From a virus: a stretch of DNA of 39,232 nucleotides. Under the pieces are notes generated by a model. It did not search any database. It was not told the DNA's origin and worked only from the letters and a program-made list of their open reading frames with translations. The stretch is from positions 1 to 39,232 of the IMG/VR virus record IMGVR_UViG_3300030329_003329. The stretch is one strand, 5' to 3'. Shown piece after piece: positions 1 to 4,826 of this stretch (within the stretch, counting starts at the first letter, position 1; every line of letters begins with the position of its first letter). A program made the translations under genes and the position numbers.

Positions 1-659
1 CAATATAAAAAGCAATCCTCGGATATAACAGTACCTACCATAAGTATACGCCCATTATCTGCTAATGATGGGATAACAGCTTCCGTAACCCATTTTCTAT
101 TCTTTGCACGAGCTTCTGACGTAAACGCATTAAGTTCCGATTCAAAATCATCAATAATAATAGCTGTAGGACGAGTATCGCCAGTGATAAAACCCCTAAC
201 TCGCTGACCTGTACCAACAGCCACAATCCTTGCGTTATTAGCCAGAATGATATCAGTGTTAGTCCACCTAGTAGCAGTGTTTGGTCCCAAATCTCCGAAA
301 ACATCCCGAAACTCCTTAGTGTGAGTAAGATGATACTTAATACGACTAAGAAAGTTAACACTCTGGGCTTGACTTTCCGAGATGATAACAATGAATACCT
401 CTTCGTTGCTTTTTTTAAACGCTATCTGATGCATTGGGAAGATTAGAGAAAAAACAGTTGATTTAGCCGTTCCACGCGGGGCAGCTGCTAAAACTCTTTT
501 CTTCCCCTTGTTAAGTAGAGCCTTGTAGAGCTCCTGATGGAACGGAGGTGTGCTTGAGCGGATTGCTGTTGGAAAACAAACCTTCCCGAACAGCGCCATG
601 TTATGATATAGCTTCTCTAATGCCTTTCGTTTGGCATAATCAGCCTCGAAATTACTCAT
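1..659 (-). CDS. terL: Terminase large subunit (N-terminal part, runs off left edge)
   Basis: ATPase motor of DNA packaging; it threads DNA into the prohead and cuts it with a C-terminal nuclease that lies outside the window. Reading the minus strand from the ATG at 659-657 gives 219 codons with no stop. The ATPase domain is clear: a Walker A-like APRGTAKST at residues 60-68, a Walker B strand followed by two Asp and a Glu (AIIIDDFES, 166-174) and the coupling motif LMVGTV (206-211). The start overlaps the stop of the upstream small-subunit gene by 8 bases, so the two are probably translationally coupled. Portal and capsid genes would be expected further left. The ATPase assignment is direct from motifs; the nuclease half is inferred from the family. 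Confidence 0.93.
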   Translation of the reverse strand, partial: MSNFEADYAKRKALEKLYHNMALFGKVCFPTAIRSSTPPFHQELYKALLNKGKKRVLAAAPRGTAKSTVFSLIFPMHQIAFKKSNEEVFIVIISESQAQSVNFLSRIKYHLTHTKEFRDVFGDLGPNTATRWTNTDIILANNARIVAVGTGQRVRGFITGDTRPTAIIIDDFESELNAFTSEARAKNRKWVTEAVIPSLADNGRILMVGTVISEDCFLY

Positions 660-1287
660 CTACCTCTTTAGTGGTAGTCTCTGTAGCTATTAACTTATTT
701 TCCTGCTCTTCTATTGCATCTATAAGCGTCTTAGTAGAGGTAACTTCTATCTGACGAGTATCCACTTGGGTCTTTTTATCCTTCATCCCATGTAAATCTT
801 GCAGGTTATCAACTGCTTTCATAAGATTACCGACGTCTTTTTTGGTCTTAGCCATTTCTATAGTATCTTTTAGCAGTTCCATGACATAGTCTCCAGTGAA
901 ACCATGTGTATCTAGTAACTTATCTGTTTCTTCTTTAACCATTTTCTTAAAATACTTCGATTCCATAGAGGTAGACAACTTAAATCTTCTATTCTTGTCT
1001 ACTTCTCCATAAATCTTCCGTATAGCCTCTCTTTTATTCTGAACACGAGCATAAACCTTTGCTAATAAGCGCATACGTTTGCTACTGCAGAAGACTTCCG
1101 AAGGTGGCTTACCCGACAGTGTCGAATTAGACTTACGTCCCTGTACATTAAATAATGTCTTACCGCCAAACTTGTAGAAAACGTATCCCCAAGGTGCTCT
1201 AATATAGTCTTTTTGCCTATCATTGGAGTCAATATAAGCTTTACGAGAAATTATTTGCCCAACAAAACCATCGTCACTTAGTGCCAT
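652..1287 (-). CDS. terS: Probable terminase small subunit
   Basis: Probably the DNA-recognition subunit that feeds terL, judged mainly from its place directly upstream with an 8-base overlap. From the ATG at 1287 it has 211 residues. The N-terminal third is basic and aromatic, and the middle and C-terminal parts are helical with a conserved-looking stretch around residues 140-175 (KDVGNLMKAVDNLQDLHGM), the sort of segment seen in small terminase oligomerisation regions. The reading frame stays open about 78 codons upstream of this ATG, and the first 35-40 translate into protein-like sequence, but there is no ATG, GTG or TTG in that stretch. The true start may therefore lie upstream at a rarer codon. 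The family was not confirmed by search. Confidence 0.7.
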   Translation of the reverse strand: MALSDDGFVGQIISRKAYIDSNDRQKDYIRAPWGYVFYKFGGKTLFNVQGRKSNSTLSGKPPSEVFCSSKRMRLLAKVYARVQNKREAIRKIYGEVDKNRRFKLSTSMESKYFKKMVKEETDKLLDTHGFTGDYVMELLKDTIEMAKTKKDVGNLMKAVDNLQDLHGMKDKKTQVDTRQIEVTSTKTLIDAIEEQENKLIATETTTKEVDE

Positions 1288-1788
1288 ATCACCTGGCTGA
1301 GCTGTTCTCCAGTCTTGGTACGTTACGTTACCAGCGTCTGCTTCAGCTTTAGTAAGTATCGTATAGTCTGTTTTACCTATATCTTTGTGTTGTATTGTTA
1401 TAACGTAGATTACTGCCCCCCTACCCCCGTACAGTAAGTTACGTAGTAACGTAGTTACTGAGCAAGTGCGAATGCAGAAAAATTTCTGAAAAATATATGC
1501 GAGGTATAAAGTAATACTTTAAGGGTCGTTTCAAAAATTATACGTAGAATGGGAGTTGGAGATATACAGTGCCCCGTCCCCCGTCGATTTAACGGTGTGG
1601 GGGTCTAAACTTCGTTGAAGTTTATTCCCAGCTCCACCTATCGACGAGTGACTCTCGCTACGCTCGGGCACAAGCCCCTGTTCACTTTAGCGAGCTAAAG
1701 TGTACTCTCATCTTGGTGTCAATGAGATGTTACAGGCTACGCTATAAATCTCAATGACACTCAATCTAATTTGAAAGGACTTTACCTT
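1288..1788. promoter_or_regulatory. Divergent intergenic region with several hairpins
   Basis: This stretch separates the leftward terminase genes from the rightward early genes. It is locally richer in G and C than its surroundings, including C-runs at 1417-1428. Perfect or near-perfect hairpins are at 1606-1624 (TAAACTTC, loop GTT), 1683-1702 (CACTTTAG, loop CGAG) and 1716-1760 (an 11 of 12 base stem, GTGTCAATGAGA with its partner, ending 28 bases before the next ATG). Short overlapping repeats of GTTAC and GTAAC lie at 1438-1460. A possible plus-strand -10-like TATAAA is at about 1506-1511. The part next to 1287 may be coding for an N-terminal extension of the small terminase. A leader RNA and divergent promoters are expected here, but I cannot fix a promoter. 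Confidence 0.45.
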
Positions 1789-2205
1789 ATGGCAAACTCA
1801 ATTAAAATTATCATTCAATCTGTTCGTAACGCAATTGCTCGTATACAACTACAAGGGCAATGGACTGACAAACGCGATGCGCTTGGCAATCCAGTTATCG
1901 CAGATAACCAAGTTACCCTTGTACTTGCCGGGCATCTTACAGATGCTGACGCAATTGCTAAACTTACTACAGTTACAACTGAGAAACTTATGGCTATGGC
2001 CACAAGTGTCGCAGATGCAAATGAACGCGACGATGTTCGCTTAGTTACGCCCGAATGGGTCACAAGTGACACCACTTGGTCTGCTACTGCAGACAAAGAC
2101 GGTCGTATCTATCGACTTGCTAAAAGCAAATCGACCGACGAACCTGTCACTTTCATCAACTACCGTGTGTATAAGCCTACAAAGACAGCCTCATTCACAC
2201 TATAA
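1789..2205 (+). CDS. Hypothetical early protein, 138 aa, unusual codon use
   Basis: I do not recognise this family. The start is the ATG at 1789, preceded at a good distance by GAAAGGAC; an upstream in-frame start at 1771 lacks a ribosome-binding site. The product begins MANSIKIII, has no membrane segment or signal peptide, and alternates hydrophobic and polar residues with many Thr, Ala and Asp, suggesting a beta-rich soluble fold. Its arginines are written almost wholly as CGT, CGC or CGA, whereas neighbouring phage genes use AGA heavily. That codon choice, the strong ribosome-binding site, the hairpin leader upstream and the terminator downstream suggest a single-gene unit that is strongly expressed or recently acquired. 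It is the first gene of the rightward block. Confidence 0.85.
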   Translation: MANSIKIIIQSVRNAIARIQLQGQWTDKRDALGNPVIADNQVTLVLAGHLTDADAIAKLTTVTTEKLMAMATSVADANERDDVRLVTPEWVTSDTTWSATADKDGRIYRLAKSKSTDEPVTFINYRVYKPTKTASFTL

Positions 2206-2232
2206 TTGCTTACGTAAGTAACACTCTCGAGC

Positions 2233-2255
2233 GAGAGGGCCATATTGGCTCTCTC
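2233..2255 (+). terminator. Hairpin terminator after the first early gene
   Basis: A 10-base-pair stem (GAGAGGGCCA with TGGCTCTCTC, one G-T wobble) with a three-base loop is followed by TTCTTC. It lies 28 bases after the stop of the 138-aa gene. The downstream T-run is interrupted, so termination strength is uncertain. Confidence 0.6.
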
Positions 2256-2313
2256 TTCTTCGAGTGGTGAAAAATGATGCAAGTTTTTTAGTAAATAACA
2301 GGAAAGGAAAAGA

Positions 2314-2535
2314 ATGTCAACATTAGTGCTTATATTATTTTTCTGTCTTAGTATATATGGTATTGCTATGTTTTCTATAAGCATAGATATTACAGACCCT
2401 AAGGCATTTATACAGGTAGTTATACTATCATTTTTTATTGGATGCGTAGTAGTATTTGTGATGCTAAATACTCTGAATGTAAAGAACTCTATTATAGAGT
2501 ATCAGAAATCCGATGTTCAAATGCAACACCCGTAA
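2314..2535 (+). CDS. Small membrane protein, 73 aa
   Basis: An AGGAAAGGAAAAG sequence precedes the ATG at 2314. The protein has two hydrophobic segments, about residues 3-24 and 31-52, joined by a short polar loop with Asp and Lys, then a charged tail of about 20 residues. This is the topology of a small inner-membrane protein with two spans. Position in the early block argues against a classical holin; exclusion of superinfecting phage or modification of the host membrane are possible but unsupported roles. I do not recognise a family. Confidence 0.7.
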   Translation: MSTLVLILFFCLSIYGIAMFSISIDITDPKAFIQVVILSFFIGCVVVFVMLNTLNVKNSIIEYQKSDVQMQHP

Positions 2536-2591
2536 GACCTTTACGTTAAATTTAGTGGCACTTACATTGCATTACTAAATTAAACACAAGT

Positions 2592-2652
2592 CCTCTCAGT
2601 TGAACAAACTTACCCGTGCCAAGGGTCTAATGATATTTGGCGTGCTGAGAGG
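2592..2652 (+). ncRNA. Structured element 1 (8-bp closing stem)
   Basis: CCTCTCAG at 2592-2599 is perfectly complementary to CTGAGAGG at 2645-2652, enclosing 45 bases with an inner GCCAA/TTGGC pairing (2618-2622 with 2637-2641). No open frame with a ribosome-binding site covers it. It starts a run of six such elements in a 660-base stretch without a convincing gene (2536-3195). Strand is assumed from the flanking genes. Confidence 0.45.
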
Positions 2653-2667
2653 CAAGAATTAGACCTC

Positions 2668-2721
2668 TTAGGTGCAGAGGGCAGAAGACGATGTCGACAG
2701 TCGTTATGCAACAGCACCTAA
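2668..2721 (+). ncRNA. Structured element 2 (8-bp closing stem)
   Basis: TTAGGTGC at 2668-2675 pairs perfectly with GCACCTAA at 2714-2721. Inside, ACGA (2688-2691) faces TCGT (2701-2704) around a nine-base loop. The element begins 15 bases after the previous one ends and has about the same size, so the two look like members of a tandem set. Confidence 0.45.
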
Positions 2722-2727
2722 ATAATT

Positions 2728-2806
2728 GAGAGAGTAGTAGTAAAGTCGGATTATTCTGGGAAGGATACGCTTGAAGATGTTCGTATGCATAGGGCATCAC
2801 TCTCTC
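2728..2806 (+). ncRNA. Structured element 3 (GAGAGAGT/ACTCTCTC)
   Basis: GAGAGAGT at 2728-2735 pairs perfectly with ACTCTCTC at 2799-2806. Inner pairings are ATACG with CGTAT (2765-2769, 2782-2786) and GATG with CATC (2776-2779, 2795-2798); the two overlap and are alternatives. A T-rich tract (TTTATTTT) follows the closing stem, as for a terminator with a very large loop or a small RNA 3' end. Confidence 0.45.
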
Positions 2807-2845
2807 TTTATTTTAACTCTCAATGATTTTAAAGTATCGTAAAAA

Positions 2846-2908
2846 GATGTTGCTATAAGAGAAGGAACATCATAATAAGGTACATTTGTTGGATAGATGC
2901 AGAAATGT
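2846..2908 (+). ncRNA. Structured element 4 (two small stems)
   Basis: Two neighbouring 6-bp stems: GATGTT/AACATC (2846-2851, 2866-2871) and ACATTT/AAATGT (2882-2887, 2903-2908), followed by TTTTAT. Stems this short can arise by chance in AT-rich DNA; I list them because they fall inside the run of stronger elements. Confidence 0.25.
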
Positions 2909-2928
2909 TTTTATCGCGAACAATCAAT

Positions 2929-3013
2929 ATAGAGAGAGATGACTCACTTTAACTAATTTAAGGTTAGTATTAATACAGTTATTTCAAAAAACAACTTAGT
3001 TGTCTCTCTCTAT
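2929..3013 (+). ncRNA. Structured element 5 (11-bp closing stem)
   Basis: ATAGAGAGAGA at 2929-2939 pairs perfectly with TCTCTCTCTAT at 3003-3013, the longest perfect stem of the set. The 63 enclosed bases contain a CTAA/TTAG hairpin near 2953-2967 and a palindromic ACAACTTAGTTGT beside the closing stem. No plausible protein is encoded here. Confidence 0.5.
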
Positions 3014-3025
3014 CTCTTTATCAAG

Positions 3026-3159
3026 TTTGGGCAGTCAGGTAATGTAATTATTAAACAGGAATGTTTAGACTATTGGGAGTCAAGTTACATTTCTGTAGTA
3101 GCGTATATCCGCAGGAAAACAACGATGAGCCAATTACAGAGCCAAGAGGGCTGCCCAAA
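3026..3159 (+). ncRNA. Structured element 6 (9-bp closing stem, GGAA tetraloop arm)
   Basis: TTTGGGCAG at 3026-3034 pairs perfectly with CTGCCCAAA at 3151-3159. Inside, TGTAA/TTACA (3043-3047, 3085-3089) encloses a perfect 6-bp hairpin TAAACA/TGTTTA (3052-3057, 3062-3067) capped by GGAA, which fits the GNRA tetraloop rule. Nested stems and a GNRA loop are more than expected of random DNA and favour a folded RNA of about 134 bases. The next gene starts 36 bases downstream, so a 5' leader function is also possible. Confidence 0.5.
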
Positions 3160-3195
3160 GATTTTAATTAATACAAGTAAATAAAGGAGAAGAAT

Positions 3196-3438
3196 ATGAC
3201 AAATACAAAAGGAATATTACCTAAACTACAAGAAGAGATTAGACTTCTTAGTATTGCAATAGATTGTACTCGTAAAGCTATGTACAATAACGAGAAAAAG
3301 GGAATACCAACCCTTTCTACATCACCAATACTACTTAGATGCGATGCTTTAATTAAGCAGAGACATCAAAAGATAGTAGCATTAAACTCTATGCGAGAGA
3401 TATATCGCAAAGCTAAGGCCTTATTAGACCTAGCTTAA
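3196..3438 (+). CDS. Hypothetical small helical protein, 80 aa
   Basis: AAAGGAG lies eight bases before the ATG at 3196. The product is basic and mostly helical, with a leucine- and isoleucine-rich N-terminal heptad-like stretch (residues 8-30) and a second helix at the C-terminus (55-80). No cysteines, membrane span or known motif are visible. Its place between two structured elements and before the AT-hook and ParB-like genes suggests an early nucleic-acid-associated or regulatory protein, but there is no direct evidence of function. Confidence 0.75.
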   Translation: MTNTKGILPKLQEEIRLLSIAIDCTRKAMYNNEKKGIPTLSTSPILLRCDALIKQRHQKIVALNSMREIYRKAKALLDLA

Positions 3439-3462
3439 ATAATATCAAACTTGAGGATACTT

Positions 3463-3527
3463 GCGAGAGATACAACCGAATGTAATGTTATTTGGTCGTT
3501 CTCTCGCTTGTTAGAGTTATTTTTTTT
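3463..3527 (+). terminator. Two-tier hairpin followed by eight Ts
   Basis: GCGAGAGA (3463-3470) pairs with TCTCTCGC (3500-3507). Inside, ACCGAA (3475-3480) pairs with TTTGGT (3491-3496) with one wobble around a ten-base loop. Twelve bases after the closing stem comes a run of eight Ts (3520-3527). This could terminate the 80-aa gene transcript or be the 3' part of a small structured RNA; the distance to the T-run is longer than in a textbook terminator. Confidence 0.5.
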
Positions 3528-3554
3528 CAAAGTAAATAAAGGAACAATAAAACA

Positions 3555-3791
3555 GTGTTTAAAAGAATATACAACGCATTATGGGGATTCAGAGGTAAAG
3601 TATTTCATATCTATTACTCTATGTATAGACAAAATAAAGCTTTACACATGAGACTTAACGAAGTAGAAGTACTACTAATTGCTATCGACAGTAAAATTGA
3701 TAAGTTAGTAGAGCCTCCACTAAAAGTTAATTTATGTAATACACCGAAAAGAAAACCCGGTAGACCAAAAAAAAGAAAGGTAAGTAAATGA
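3555..3791 (+). CDS. Small protein with an AT-hook-like C-terminus, 78 aa
   Basis: This frame starts with GTG at 3555, after AAAGGAA about 11 bases upstream, and its stop overlaps the ParB-like start in an ATGA arrangement. Residues 1-25 are basic and aromatic, 30-52 form a probable helix or coiled coil, and residues 65-76 are a dense basic patch KRKPGRPKKRK. The GRP core flanked by basic residues is the hallmark of an AT-hook that binds the minor groove of AT-rich DNA. Coupling to the ParB-like gene suggests that the two act together on DNA. An overlapping frame at 3451-3651 lacks these features and was not chosen. Confidence 0.65.
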   Translation: MFKRIYNALWGFRGKVFHIYYSMYRQNKALHMRLNEVEVLLIAIDSKIDKLVEPPLKVNLCNTPKRKPGRPKKRKVSK

Positions 3792-4483
3792 GTGGCATGA
3801 AACATAGAGTTATGGAAGCCTCTAAGATAAAAAAACTTCCAACTCAGCCTCCTATGAGATGTGAGGATAACACTAAGTTAAGAAGCTTGACAGAGAATAT
3901 AGCCAAAAACGGCCTATTAAATCCTCTCTTAATAGCTTCTGATAATGTCCTTATTGATGGACACAGACGCTTAGCTGCTTTAACCTCTTTAGGAGTTAAA
4001 AAAGTAGATGTAATTCAGCATAATAGTAATAGTGCGGAGCTAAAAGACGCATATTTTGTTGCTGCAGCTAAAGATACTATGCAAATTAATAGCAATCAGT
4101 ATTTATGGCGTTATATGAATAATGCATCAATACCAAATTATGTCTTAGGCAGGATTAAATTACTCGAAGAATGGATGGGTAAGAAATACTGTAAAGACGT
4201 AGCATTCCCACTTATATTAGCAAGGAAGCATTCCCCAAGTACATATCAATTTATCATGGGGATGTACAGAGCAGTAACTGAACTTAGTGGTGTTTTAAAG
4301 ATGAGAAAATTCTTTCAATATTGTTTTAATGTTGAAACACCATTTAACATCAAAGCTGCAATTGCTAAGGACATTAGTCCTGAATACTTAATTAGATGCG
4401 TTACTACAATGCGACCAATTCAAGTTGATTTCTCTACTGTTAATGAAGAGGCAGGCCAGCCTATTGACAGTAAAAACCCTTAA
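3788..4483 (+). CDS. ParB/Srx-fold nuclease-like protein
   Basis: The N-terminal 80 residues match the ParB N-terminal domain: a stretch ending IAKNGLLNPLLIA (residues 38-50) followed by the phosphate-binding DGHRRLAAL (about 57-65), the equivalent of the GERRxRA box that binds CTP in true ParB proteins. The remaining 150 residues are helical and could bind DNA. There is no ParA partner nearby, which argues against a normal partition system. A ParB-related protein is a named member of the plasmid PRTRC gene set, whose other members are a ubiquitin-like protein, an E2-like protein, a JAB peptidase and a ThiF protein. All four follow directly here. The start is set by the ATGA overlap with the upstream gene. 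Confidence 0.85.
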   Translation: MSGMKHRVMEASKIKKLPTQPPMRCEDNTKLRSLTENIAKNGLLNPLLIASDNVLIDGHRRLAALTSLGVKKVDVIQHNSNSAELKDAYFVAAAKDTMQINSNQYLWRYMNNASIPNYVLGRIKLLEEWMGKKYCKDVAFPLILARKHSPSTYQFIMGMYRAVTELSGVLKMRKFFQYCFNVETPFNIKAAIAKDISPEYLIRCVTTMRPIQVDFSTVNEEAGQPIDSKNP

Positions 4484-4498
4484 TTAAGGAGAACATAA

Positions 4499-4729
4499 AT
4501 GGCAAATAGTAAACCAAATGTTACAGGATTCTTTCCTGGACATAACAACGGAAGAGCTACTGATATGAAAGCTGAATCAGTGGCTGATGTAGTTAAAGCA
4601 TTCGAGGTAAATGCCGCTTCAGGCAATTATACCTATTCCGTTAACTCTGAACAAGCAACAATAAACACCAAGTTACATGATGGTGATGTTGTTTCTATTA
4701 GTAAGAGTAAAAATAAGTCAGGTAAGTAG
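4499..4729 (+). CDS. Ubiquitin-like beta-grasp protein, 76 aa (PRTRC protein C / Prok_Ub type)
   Basis: AAGGAG is placed well before the ATG. The 76 residues end with a beta strand of the ThiS/ubiquitin type: INTKLHDGDVVSISK (residues 55-69), where the DGDxVxI turn is typical of the last strand of beta-grasp modifiers. The tail is KNKSGK, so the only C-terminal glycine is followed by one lysine instead of the usual exposed Gly-Gly. A peptidase could remove the last residue; alternatively the tail is not conjugated. The assignment rests on this motif, the size and the immediate neighbours: E2-like, JAMM peptidase and E1-like genes downstream. Prok_Ub and PRTRC protein C are the nearest named families; a profile comparison was not possible. 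Confidence 0.7.
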   Translation: MANSKPNVTGFFPGHNNGRATDMKAESVADVVKAFEVNAASGNYTYSVNSEQATINTKLHDGDVVSISKSKNKSGK

Positions 4730-4735
4730 CCTGAC
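4717..4735 (+). other. Hairpin across the stop codon of the ubiquitin-like gene
   Basis: GTCAGG (4717-4722) and CCTGAC (4730-4735) form a perfect 6-bp stem whose seven-base loop contains the TAG stop. It could slow ribosomes at the stop or protect the 3' end; it has no T-run. Confidence 0.4.
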
Positions 4736-4751
4736 TACGTTGGTGTAAAAT

Positions 4752-4801
4752 AGAGAGGTGCGCAAGGTATAGGAAAAATGCTAGCAATCCTCTCTTTTTT
4801 T
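4752..4801 (+). terminator. Long-loop terminator after the ubiquitin-like gene
   Basis: AGAGAGG (4752-4758) pairs with CCTCTCT (4789-4795), directly followed by an unbroken T-run ending at 4801. The stem plus U-tract is terminator-like, but the 30-base loop is much larger than usual and matches the closing-stem style of the elements upstream. It would separate the ubiquitin-like gene from the E2-like gene, allowing different expression levels. Confidence 0.55.
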
Positions 4802-4826
4802 CTTAATTCTAAAATAAAGGACAACA

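Noticed and set aside
62-391. 109-aa minus-strand frame with hydrophobic stretch
   Set aside because: It lies in another frame of the terminase large-subunit gene, whose Walker motifs are clear in the overlapping frame.
1815-2096. 93-aa minus-strand frame opposite the 138-aa early gene
   Set aside because: Antisense shadow: Ser/Thr/Val-rich mirror of a gene with a good ribosome-binding site.
2592-3159. CRISPR array or tRNA cluster
   Set aside because: There are no direct repeats with regular spacers, and no element has a T-arm (GTTC with 5-bp stem) or anticodon arm of tRNA type.
3451-3651. 66-aa plus-strand frame
   Set aside because: Starts within the two-tier hairpin, has no binding site, and overlaps the better supported AT-hook frame.
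3788-4483. Plasmid partition (parABS) module
   Set aside because: No ParA ATPase and no clear parS site nearby; the ParB domain fits better with the ubiquitin-like cassette.
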